Below are positions 25,292 through 32,826 of a DNA stretch of 64,000 nt, in pieces. The stretch comes from Betaproteobacteria bacterium (lineage in GTDB: Bacteria > Pseudomonadota > Gammaproteobacteria > Burkholderiales > Burkholderiaceae_D). The notes beneath the pieces were generated by a model. The model saw nothing but the letters and a program-made list of their open reading frames with translations, was not told where the DNA came from and did no database searches. Every line of letters starts with the position of its first letter. Positions within the stretch are counted from its first letter, which is position 1. The position numbers and the translations under genes are program-made. The stretch covers positions 62,001 to 126,000 of the forward strand of contig JANXTA010000064.1 in assembly GCA_025356395.1 (NCBI GenBank), read 5' to 3'.

Positions 25292-25311
25292 TTATATGAA
25301 AATTCATCTAA
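25292..25311. promoter_or_regulatory. inverted repeat, probable MarR operator between the two arms
   Basis: TTATATGAA and TTCATCTAA face each other around two A residues (16 of 18 arm bases pair). The site is AT-rich in a GC-rich region and lies 50 bp upstream of the flavin reductase start and 200 bp upstream of the dioxygenase start. Size and symmetry suit a MarR dimer. Confidence 0.6.
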
Positions 25312-25338
25312 TATCGATCAGGATAGAGCGGTGGAATG

Positions 25339-25355
25339 AGGCACGTAAGGTGCCT
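25339..25355. other. short hairpin in the leader of the dioxygenase operon
   Basis: AGGCAC and GTGCCT separated by five bases. The rest of the 25312-25509 leader holds no convincing gene. The hairpin could be part of a leader structure or a second protein-binding site; nothing more can be said. Confidence 0.3.
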
Positions 25356-25509
25356 GATATTGCGGTCGTCCCCACCGCGGGCGTATCGTTCCCGGGCACC
25401 GATGATCAACCTTCGCGAGCGATGAGAAGACCGGCGACCATGGATGCGCGACCAGCGACTTTACGCCTGAGTAGAAAAGTCACTGCGAGAGTGCCTGCGG
25501 AAGCAACCG

Positions 25510-26574
25510 ATGCTCGTTGAGCGCGTCGAGGCGCGCTGGGTCGCGGCCTTCGTCGCGGTGTTGCGGCGCTGCGCGATCGGTCCCGGCGACGTCGTCGCGA
25601 TCCTGTCCGAATCGCAATCGCGCGCAGTGCTGGTCGAGCTCGCCGAACTCGCCGCGGGACAGCTCAGTGCCCGCGTCTTCCGCATCGTCATGCCCACCCC
25701 CGCGTCGACGGGATCGATCCCCATCCGCTCGACCGGTGCGTCCGACGCGATCGGTCACCTGGCACCTGTCGTCGCCGCGCTTGCGACGTCGACGCTGGTG
25801 GTCGACTGCACGGTCGAAGGCATGCTCCACGCGCCCGAACTACCGGCCATCCTCGCGGGTGGCGCGCGTCTGCTGATGATCTCGAACGAGCACCCCGAGA
25901 TCCTCGAGCGCTGCATGCCCGACGATGCGATCGAGGCCGCCGTCCGCGCGGACATGAAGCGCCTTCGCGCCGCGTCCGAAATGCGGGTCACGTCGGAGGC
26001 CGGCAGCGACCTCACCGTCCGCCTCGCAGGAGCGAAGGTCGGTGGCGTGTGGGGCTATTGCGCGAAGCCGGGCCAGGTCTCGCACTGGCCGGGCGGCCTG
26101 TGCCTCGCCTTCCCCGCGGCCCACACGATCGCCGGCACGCTGGTGCTCGCACCCGGCGACATCAACCTCGCCTTCAAGTCCTATCTGCGTGACCGCATTG
26201 TGTTGGCGATCGAGGACGACGGCATCGTCGCGATCGAGGGCGACGGCGTCGACGCGGATCTGATGCGCGGCTACTGGCGCTCGTGGGAAAAGCTCGAAGG
26301 CAACCGCAACGCCTACGCCGTCTCGCATGTCGGCTGGGGCCTCAACCGCAACGCACGCTGGGACTCGCTCGCCTTCTACGACAAGCGAGACTGCAACGGC
26401 ACCGAGCTGCGGGCGTTCGCCGGCAACTTCCTGTTCTCGACCGGCGCCAACGAAGTGGCGGGTCGCCCTACGCTCGCGCACTTCGACCTGCCGATGCGTC
26501 ACTGCACGATCACGCTCGACGGCCGGGTCGTGGTCGAGCGCGGCAACCTGGTGGACCACGAGGTGACGACATGA
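25510..26574 (+). CDS. NicX-like 2,5-dihydroxypyridine 5,6-dioxygenase family protein
   Basis: 354 aa of the M29-peptidase-like fold used by NicX, the Fe(II) enzyme that opens 2,5-dihydroxypyridine to N-formylmaleamate. The metal ligands of NicX have counterparts: AVSHVGWGLN (His273) and AHFDLPMRHC (His324, Asp326). TSEAGSDL, QVSHWPGGLCLAFP, GDINLAFKSYLRDRIVL and FAGNFLFSTGANE also match from memory of NicX. The stop overlaps the next start (ATGA). Substrate here may differ because the downstream genes include a CoA ligase. It could also be an aminopeptidase relative, but the His/His-x-Asp pattern argues against that. Confidence 0.8.
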   Translation: MLVERVEARWVAAFVAVLRRCAIGPGDVVAILSESQSRAVLVELAELAAGQLSARVFRIVMPTPASTGSIPIRSTGASDAIGHLAPVVAALATSTLVVDCTVEGMLHAPELPAILAGGARLLMISNEHPEILERCMPDDAIEAAVRADMKRLRAASEMRVTSEAGSDLTVRLAGAKVGGVWGYCAKPGQVSHWPGGLCLAFPAAHTIAGTLVLAPGDINLAFKSYLRDRIVLAIEDDGIVAIEGDGVDADLMRGYWRSWEKLEGNRNAYAVSHVGWGLNRNARWDSLAFYDKRDCNGTELRAFAGNFLFSTGANEVAGRPTLAHFDLPMRHCTITLDGRVVVERGNLVDHEVTT

Positions 26575-27374
26575 TGCTGACCCCGGTAACGGCCGTGCCC
26601 TACTTCGAAGAGCGGGGCGGCGGCGCGACCACGGTGCTGATGCTGCACGGCATCGGCGGCGGTCGTCAGGCGTTCGCCCATCAGATGCAGCCGCTGGCGG
26701 AAGCGGGCTTCCATGCGGTCGCGTGGGACATGCCGGGCTACGGCCATTCATCGATCGTCGATCCGTACACGTTCGAGACGCTCGCCGAGGAGTGCATCGA
26801 ACTGATAGCCGTGCTCGATCCGGAGCGGCTGGTGCTGGTAGGTCACAGCATGGGCGGCATGGTCGCGCAGGAGGTCGCGGCGCGAGCGCCCGGACGGATT
26901 GCCGCACTGGTGCTGGCAGGCACCAGTCCGGCCTTCGGCAAGGCCGACGGCGACTGGCAGCGTCGCTTCGTCGAGGAGCGCACCGCGTCGCTCGATGCGG
27001 GACGATCGATGACCGAGCTCGCGACGCAACTGGTCGCGCTGATGGTGGCGAGCGAGGCTTCCGACAGCGCGCGCAAGGAGGCGATCGACGTGATGTCGCT
27101 TGTCCCGCCGCAGAGCTATCGACAGGCGTTGCAGGCATTGATGGGCTTCGACCGTCGCGCCCATCTTCCTGCGCTGACGATGCCGGTCCTGCTGGTCGCC
27201 GGCAGCGACGACCGCAACGCGCCGCCGTCGGTGATGAAGGGCATGGCCGAGCGCATCCCGCTGGCCGACTACGTGTGCCTCGAGCGCTGCGGGCACCTGA
27301 TGACGTTCGAGCGGCCCGCCGCTTTCAACGATGTGCTGCTCGCCTTTCTGCGCCGGGTGGCGACGACGTCATGA
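26571..27374 (+). CDS. alpha/beta hydrolase
   Basis: 267 aa. The oxyanion loop LMLHGIGGGRQAF, the nucleophile elbow LVGHSMGGMVAQEVAARAPG (Ser), the acid in LLVAGSDDRNAPPSVMK and the His in ERCGHLMTFERP form a full triad. Coupled by ATGA overlaps to both neighbours. Behind a NicX-like dioxygenase, the expected step is deformylation, as done by NicD on N-formylmaleamate, or hydrolysis of a ring-opened CoA ester or lactone. The choice between these is inference. Intact. Confidence 0.87.
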   Translation: MMLTPVTAVPYFEERGGGATTVLMLHGIGGGRQAFAHQMQPLAEAGFHAVAWDMPGYGHSSIVDPYTFETLAEECIELIAVLDPERLVLVGHSMGGMVAQEVAARAPGRIAALVLAGTSPAFGKADGDWQRRFVEERTASLDAGRSMTELATQLVALMVASEASDSARKEAIDVMSLVPPQSYRQALQALMGFDRRAHLPALTMPVLLVAGSDDRNAPPSVMKGMAERIPLADYVCLERCGHLMTFERPAAFNDVLLAFLRRVATTS

Positions 27375-28645
27375 GCGATCTCTCCTTCGTACCGGCCATC
27401 GGGGTCACGCCGCTGACCGACCGTCAACGGCATCTCCTCTCGATCGCGCACGAACTCGGTCGCACGAAGTTCGCGCCGCGCGCCCACCAATGGGACGACA
27501 CCGCGACCTTCCCCTTCGTCAACTACCAGGACCTGCGCGAGGCCGGCCTGCTCGCGCTCTGCATCCCCGAGTCGCAAGGCGGGCAGGGCGCCGACTATGC
27601 GACCTATTGCATGGTCGCCGCCGAGCTCGGCCGCTTCTGCGGCGCGACGGCACTGACCTTCAACATGCACAGCTGCTCGACGCTGTGGATCGGCTCGCTG
27701 GCCGAGGCGCTGACGATGGATGGCGACCAGCGTGCCGAACACGAGCGGCGTCGCGACCGGCACTTCGCACGCGTCGTCGAGCGGGGCCAGCTCTACGCAC
27801 AGCCGTTCTCCGAAGGCAGCGCCGCCGCCGCGGGTCGCGCGCCGTTCGGGACCACCGCGCGCCGCGAGACGCGCGACGGTGTCTCGGGATGGGTCATCGA
27901 CGGCCGCAAGATCTGGGCGAGCCTGTCCGGTGCCGCCGACTACTACGGGATCCTCTGCACCGAGGCGATCGACGACGCGAGCACGCACGAGACCAAACCG
28001 CTCGACATGCGCGACACGCTCTACATCGCTGTGCCTGCGACCAGCGAGGGCCTGACGATCGAAGGTACGTGGGATCCGATGGGCATGCGCGGCACGGTCT
28101 CGCGCAACATCACGTTCAAGGACGTGTTCGTGCCCGACGAAGAGCAGCTCCTGCCACGCGGGCTCTACTACCGCGCCGCCCAGACCTGGCCGCACATGTT
28201 CTTCACGCTGTCGCCGACCTATCTGGGCGTGGCCAACGCGGCCTACGACTTCACCGTGAAGTACCTGCGCGGCGAGGTCGAGGGCGAGCCGCCGGTCAAG
28301 CGTCGTCAGTACCCGACCAAGCAGATCGCGGTCGCGCAGATGCGCATCCAGCTCGAGGCGATGCGCTCGATGTTCTGGCGCACGATCCTCGAAGCGAAGC
28401 CCAATCCGTCGAAGGACGAACGCCTGCGCCTCTATGCCGCGCACTACACGGTGATGGAAGGCGCCAACGACATCGCGCGTCTGGCGCTGCGGACCTGCGG
28501 CGGCCAGTCGATGCTCAAGCACCTGCCGCTCGAACGCCTCTATCGCGACAGCCGCTGCGGGTCGCTGATGTTGCCGTGGACCGCCGAGCTGTGCATGGAC
28601 CGCATCGGCCGCGAGGCGTTGTACGAGCCCGGCGAGAAGGACTGA
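27371..28645 (+). CDS. acyl-CoA dehydrogenase-fold flavoprotein without the catalytic Glu
   Basis: 424 aa with N-terminal helices (REAGLLALCIPESQGGQGAD), a middle barrel (GWVIDGRKIWASLSGAADYY, GTWDPMGMRGTVSRNITFKD) and C-terminal helices (RRQYPTKQIAVAQMRIQLEA, ARLALRTCGGQSMLKHLPLE). At the place of the catalytic YEGT motif it has LPWT (residues 401-404), so the base Glu is Pro402. The gap between the first helical domain and the barrel is long and Arg-rich. Loss of the base suits a flavin monooxygenase of the HpaB/HsaA fold or an atypical dehydrogenase rather than a normal one. A flavin reductase is encoded nearby. Confidence 0.82.
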   Translation: MSDLSFVPAIGVTPLTDRQRHLLSIAHELGRTKFAPRAHQWDDTATFPFVNYQDLREAGLLALCIPESQGGQGADYATYCMVAAELGRFCGATALTFNMHSCSTLWIGSLAEALTMDGDQRAEHERRRDRHFARVVERGQLYAQPFSEGSAAAAGRAPFGTTARRETRDGVSGWVIDGRKIWASLSGAADYYGILCTEAIDDASTHETKPLDMRDTLYIAVPATSEGLTIEGTWDPMGMRGTVSRNITFKDVFVPDEEQLLPRGLYYRAAQTWPHMFFTLSPTYLGVANAAYDFTVKYLRGEVEGEPPVKRRQYPTKQIAVAQMRIQLEAMRSMFWRTILEAKPNPSKDERLRLYAAHYTVMEGANDIARLALRTCGGQSMLKHLPLERLYRDSRCGSLMLPWTAELCMDRIGREALYEPGEKD

Positions 28646-28655
28646 GCGCTTCGCG

Positions 28656-30155
28656 ATGAACCTCGCCGCTGCGCTCGACGCTATCGCCGAGGGGGACCCG
28701 GGACGAGTCGCGATCCATGTCGAAGGCGCGACCCTGACGCGCGGCGAGCTGAGGACCGCGATCTTCGCCGCGACGCGAACGTTGCGAGGCGCCTGGTCGG
28801 TACGCCGTGGCGATCGGGTCGGCTATCTCGGCCTGAATCGCGTCGAAGAACTGATGCTGCTGTTCGCGCTGGCCCGCATCGGCGCCGTGTTCGTGCCCCT
28901 CAACACGCGCCTCGCCGTCACGGAACTGGTCCACATCGCGACGCACGCGCAACTCCATACACTGGTCACCGACGCCGGCCACCGCGACATCGGCACGGCG
29001 GTCATCGAAGGAGTGTCGGTCGCCGTCGATCTGCGCGCCATCGATGACCTCGTCGCGGACGCGCCGTTGGTCGACACGGACGTCGAGCCGGTCGGACCCG
29101 ACGTGCCGCTGCTGCTGATCTACACCTCCGGCACGACCGGCGCGCCGAAGGGTGCGCTGCACACGCACGGCGCCTTGCTGGCCAACGCCAGTGCCGCCAT
29201 CGCCGCACACGACATGGATCGCCACGACCGCGTGCTGACTGTCCTGCCGCTGTTCCATGTCGGGGGTCTCTGCATCCAGACTTTGCCGGCGTTGCTGGTC
29301 GGTGCCTCGCTGGTGCTGCATCCGCGCTTCGATGCCAAGGCGTGGCTCGAAGCGATCGCCACGATGCGACCGACGTTGACGCTGATGGTCCCGGCGACGC
29401 TGCGTGCGGCCATCGCGCATCGCGACTGGGGGAATTCCAACCTGTCGTGCCTGCGCATCCTGATGACGGGCTCGTCGACCATCCCGCGCAAGCTGATCGA
29501 TGCCGTTCACGCGCGCCACGTGCCGCTCGGCCAGATCTACGGCAGCACCGAGACCGGTCCGGTCACGGTCGCGCTGAAGGCCGTCGATGCGCGCCGCAAG
29601 CCCGGCTTCGCGGGCTGGCCATGCTTTCCAGACTCGGTGCGGCTGATCGATGCGGACGGCGCCGACGTGGCTACGGGAGCGGTCGGCGAGATCGCCGTGC
29701 GCGCACCCAACCTGATGCAGGGCTACTGGCGTGAGCCCGTGAGCACGGGCTTTCGCGAGGGCTGGTTCGCGACCGGCGACCTCGGCCGCTTCGATGCCGA
29801 CGGTTGCCTCGAGGTGGTCGGTCGCAACCGGGACTTGATCATCACCGGCGGCGAAAATGTCTACCCCGTGGAGATCGAGGACGTGCTGCTGTCCATCGCA
29901 GGCGTGGGCGACGCGGCCGTCGTGGGAACGCCCGACGAGCAATGGGGCGAGGTTCCTGCGGCGTTCGTCGTGCGCGGGAGCAGTACCGAGGGCGCTCGAC
30001 TCGACGAGGCCACGATCGCCGCGGCGTTCACCGACCGGCTGGCTCGCTTCAAGCATCCGAAGCGCATCGTGTTCATCGACGGCCTGCCGCGCAACGCGAT
30101 GGGCAAGGTGCAGGTGCATCTCCTGCACGAGCGGCTGGCCGCGAACGAGGGTTGA
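28656..30155 (+). CDS. class I adenylate-forming acyl/aryl-CoA ligase
   Basis: 499 aa. LLIYTSGTTGAPKGALHTHG (P-loop A3), IYGSTETGPVT (A5), GWFATGDLGRFDADG with the ribose-binding Asp, VVGRNRDLIITGGENVYPVE (hinge A8) and PRNAMGKVQVH with the catalytic Lys are intact. It adenylates a carboxylic acid and passes it to CoA. Ten nt after the preceding gene, so it closes the operon. Candidate acids are the operon's own substrate or anthranilate, which needs activation for the 18243 enzyme and has no other ligase here. Specificity cannot be read. Confidence 0.9.
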   Translation: MNLAAALDAIAEGDPGRVAIHVEGATLTRGELRTAIFAATRTLRGAWSVRRGDRVGYLGLNRVEELMLLFALARIGAVFVPLNTRLAVTELVHIATHAQLHTLVTDAGHRDIGTAVIEGVSVAVDLRAIDDLVADAPLVDTDVEPVGPDVPLLLIYTSGTTGAPKGALHTHGALLANASAAIAAHDMDRHDRVLTVLPLFHVGGLCIQTLPALLVGASLVLHPRFDAKAWLEAIATMRPTLTLMVPATLRAAIAHRDWGNSNLSCLRILMTGSSTIPRKLIDAVHARHVPLGQIYGSTETGPVTVALKAVDARRKPGFAGWPCFPDSVRLIDADGADVATGAVGEIAVRAPNLMQGYWREPVSTGFREGWFATGDLGRFDADGCLEVVGRNRDLIITGGENVYPVEIEDVLLSIAGVGDAAVVGTPDEQWGEVPAAFVVRGSSTEGARLDEATIAAAFTDRLARFKHPKRIVFIDGLPRNAMGKVQVHLLHERLAANEG

Positions 30156-30183
30156 AAGCTGGAGCGAGTTCCGCTAGGTCCGG

Positions 30184-30864
30184 TCAGGGCGCAAGACGCG
30201 TGACGGTCCAGCGCCCGTCGCCGCCCGTGAACACGATGCGGTCGTGCAGCCGCGACGGCCGGCCCTGCCAGAACTCGATCAGCGTCGGCACGAGTCGATA
30301 GCCGCCCCAGTGCGGCGGCCGCGGGAAGGTGGCCTCCTTCGCGTCGGCCGGCACGTCGAAGCGTTCGCGGATCTCCCGCTCGCGCGCTTCGAGCGCTTCA
30401 CGCGAGGCGACGACCTCGCTCTGCGGCGAGGCCCATGCGCCGAGCCGTGAGCCGACCGGCCGCGACGCGAAGTAATCGTCCGATTCCTGGGTCGTCGCCT
30501 TCTCGACGCGGCCTTCGATGCGCGCCTGGCGTTCGAGCTCGGGCCAGAAGAAGCACAGCGCGGCGTCTGCGTGACTCGCGAGGTCGTGCCCCTTGTGGCT
30601 GTCGTAGTTGGTGAACCAGACGAAGCCGCGCCCCGATGCGCCCGCGGGCGGCTGTTGCACGTCGAGACCTTTCAGCAACACGACGCGGGCCGAGGGCCGG
30701 CTGTTCGCATCGACGGTAGCCAGCGTCATCGCGGTGGGTTCGAGCGCCTGCGCGGCGATCGCCTGGTCGAGCCATCCCTGGAACTGCACGAAGGGATCGG
30801 CATCGACATCGCCTTCACTCAGCGTGGCGCGGCGATAGACGGTGCGGAGGTCGGCGATGTTCAT
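30184..30864 (-). CDS. pdxH: pyridoxamine/pyridoxine 5'-phosphate oxidase
   Basis: 226 aa from ATG 30864 ([20 protein letters not shown]). FMN enzyme making [23 protein letters not shown] with the Arg-Val-Val-Leu-Lys substrate loop, [40 protein letters not shown] and the closing [20 protein letters not shown] and RLHDRIVF are all present. The first in-frame ATG ten codons upstream adds a tail not typical of the family. Convergent with the CoA ligase. Confidence 0.94.
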   Translation of the reverse strand: MNIADLRTVYRRATLSEGDVDADPFVQFQGWLDQAIAAQALEPTAMTLATVDANSRPSARVVLLKGLDVQQPPAGASGRGFVWFTNYDSHKGHDLASHADAALCFFWPELERQARIEGRVEKATTQESDDYFASRPVGSRLGAWASPQSEVVASREALEAREREIRERFDVPADAKEATFPRPPHWGGYRLVPTLIEFWQGRPSRLHDRIVFTGGDGRWTVTRLAP

Positions 30865-30912
30865 GGGGCGGGAAGTGGATAGCGGGGCCGCCACTGTGCC
30901 ACGCGCCCGTGA

Positions 30913-31743
30913 TCAGCGATCGAGCTGTCGATAGACGCGACTTGCGAGTGCGGTCATCTCGTTGCGCGTCAGCTTGCCGGTCAGCGCATAGGCGTAGTCG
31001 GCGTCGGTCCAGTAGAAGACCGTGCTGCCGTTCTCTTCGGCGATGCGGAACGCCGCCGGCGGCGGCGTTGGATTCGAAGGCGCGGACTTGCCGGCCACGC
31101 TCTTCGACACCGCCAGCGTCATGCGCCGACCGTCGTGGTCCTGGTACATGAACTGCGCGACCGGTCCGCTCTGCTCGGGCAGCAATCGTCCGCCGAGCAG
31201 GTCCCAGCCCACGTCGCCGAGATGCGGCACCACTAGCGGCGCGTTGAGACGCTTCGACAGCCACATGACGAGATGCGCCTCGTCGGCCGCCGCGACCTCG
31301 ACCGGATGACGGATCTCGGGCACGAAGACCGCATGCGAGACGGTCGCGGTCCGCACGAAGGCTTGCAGTCGTCCCTCGGTCGCGAGGGTGTCGTTCGAGC
31401 GATTCGCGAGAGCCGCACCCTGGTCGGACTGCCCGCGCACGATCCATCCGGCACCGAGCCCGATGGCGAGCAGGACCGTAGCCGCCATCGCCCAGCCGAC
31501 CCGCCCACCAGACGGCATGGCCCAGCCGCCGCGACGCAGACGTGTGATCGTCGGGTCGGGAACCGCCGTGAGCAGCTCGTCGTAGCGGGCGTGCATCGCG
31601 TGGTTCTGGGCGCGCAGCGCGGCGACTTCGGCCATCGCCTCCGGGTCCTTCGCGAGCAGCCGCTCGAAGTCTGCGACCTCGTCGGGCGTCAGTTCGCCGT
31701 CGACGTAGGCATGCAGGCGGAAGCGGTCGTAGGTGAGATTCAT
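30913..31743 (-). CDS. anti-sigma factor
   Basis: 276 aa from ATG 31743. The N-terminus (FRLHAYVDGELTPDEVADFE) is a zinc-less anti-sigma domain with the usual YVDGEL signature. GWAMAATVLLAIGLGAGWIV (about residues 80-100) is one membrane helix, and the rest is a periplasmic domain. It lies 8 nt after an ECF sigma gene on the same strand and would hold that sigma factor at the inner membrane. The longer frame upstream is antisense-like noise across the sigma gene. Confidence 0.87.
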   Translation of the reverse strand: MNLTYDRFRLHAYVDGELTPDEVADFERLLAKDPEAMAEVAALRAQNHAMHARYDELLTAVPDPTITRLRRGGWAMPSGGRVGWAMAATVLLAIGLGAGWIVRGQSDQGAALANRSNDTLATEGRLQAFVRTATVSHAVFVPEIRHPVEVAAADEAHLVMWLSKRLNAPLVVPHLGDVGWDLLGGRLLPEQSGPVAQFMYQDHDGRRMTLAVSKSVAGKSAPSNPTPPPAAFRIAEENGSTVFYWTDADYAYALTGKLTRNEMTALASRVYRQLDR

Positions 31744-31751
31744 GGTCGAGG

Positions 31752-32312
31752 TCAGCATACGATTTTGAGCGATGCGGTGGGGTCGCCGGTCTGGGTTACG
31801 TCGCGACGGGGCGACTGGATTCCGTCCATCAGTTCGCGCAGCCGCGCACGACCGCGCGACAACCGCGACATCACGGTGCCGACCGGAATGCCCAGCACCT
31901 CCGCGGCCTCGCGATACGACAGGTCCTCGAGCCCGACCAGCAGGACCACGGCGCGCTGCTCGACCGGCAGCGCCGCGAGGGCGCGCTCGATGTCGAGCAT
32001 CACGCCGACCTGGCTGTTGACGCTCTCGGCGACCGGGATCTTCGACGCGGCCTGGTCGGTGCCGTCGATCGTGTCGGCGTCGTAGCCGCGGACGGTGAAG
32101 CGCCGCAGTTCGCTGATGAAAGTGTTGTGGAGGATGGTGAACAGCCAGGCCCGCAGGTCGGTGCCCGGCTGCCACTGGCGACGTCGCGACCAAGCCTTCT
32201 CGAGCGCGTCCTGCACCAGGTCGTCGGCGCGCACCGGATGTCGCGCCAGCGCGTGCGCATAGCGGCGCAGGCGCGGGATCAGCGCCTCCAATTCTTCGCC
32301 GCTGAAGCTCAC
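31752..32312 (-). CDS. ECF-type RNA polymerase sigma factor
   Basis: 186 aa. Region 2 reads RYAHALARHPVRADDLVQDA then LRAWLFTILHNTFISELRRF. Region 4 reads LPVEQRAVVLLVGLEDLSYR then EAAEVLGIPVGTVMSRLSRG, the DNA-binding helix. Coupled to the anti-sigma gene. The lipoprotein gene 13 nt upstream on the same strand may be in the same transcript. The inducing signal is unknown. Confidence 0.93.
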   Translation of the reverse strand: MSFSGEELEALIPRLRRYAHALARHPVRADDLVQDALEKAWSRRRQWQPGTDLRAWLFTILHNTFISELRRFTVRGYDADTIDGTDQAASKIPVAESVNSQVGVMLDIERALAALPVEQRAVVLLVGLEDLSYREAAEVLGIPVGTVMSRLSRGRARLRELMDGIQSPRRDVTQTGDPTASLKIVC

Positions 32313-32325
32313 GGAGTGGACGCGA

Positions 32326-32724
32326 TCAGGGCTTGGCGACGTGCCAGATGTTGCCGGCGAAGCCGTCGCCGGTCTTGTCGCCCGGCTTCGTGTCCTTGGC
32401 GAACGTGTACAGCGGCTTGCCCTTCAAGGCCCACTGCTTGCCACCGTCGTCGCGCGTCACGACCGTGTAGTCGCCCGAAGCGGCGGCATCGGCCGGCGCG
32501 GTGAAGGCAGGCCAGTTGGCGATGCACGGTCCGTTGCAGACGCTCTTGCCGCTGGACGCGACATCCTTGTCGAAAGTGTAGAGCGTCTTGCCGGAGGCAT
32601 CGGTCAGCGCGCCGTCGGCGATCTTGGCGGGCATGCCCGCGCAGGCGGCGAGGACGAGCGACGCCGACAGCATGGCGACGAGGCGCGAGGTGTTTCGGGC
32701 GAGACCGATTGCATGAATTTTCAT
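32326..32724 (-). CDS. COG4315-type lipoprotein with YxFxxD repeats
   Basis: 132 aa. The signal peptide ends in lipobox LAAC. Two copies of the secreted repeat: LYTFDKDVASSGKSVCNGPC with IANWPAF, and LYTFAKDTKPGDKTGDGF ending NIWHVAKP. The Yx(FWY)xxD motif is typical of this widespread lipoprotein family, often next to ECF sigma/anti-sigma pairs, as here. Function unknown; probably an envelope sensor or target of the sigma factor. Confidence 0.9.
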   Translation of the reverse strand: MKIHAIGLARNTSRLVAMLSASLVLAACAGMPAKIADGALTDASGKTLYTFDKDVASSGKSVCNGPCIANWPAFTAPADAAASGDYTVVTRDDGGKQWALKGKPLYTFAKDTKPGDKTGDGFAGNIWHVAKP

Positions 32725-32826
32725 ATTTTCCTCTGGAGACGGGATGTGCCCGAAGCGGGACTATGAAGCGAACGCCTTCAGAGCGTGCTTCATTCCCGGC
32801 CGACGCCAGAAGAAAGACCGTGCCGC

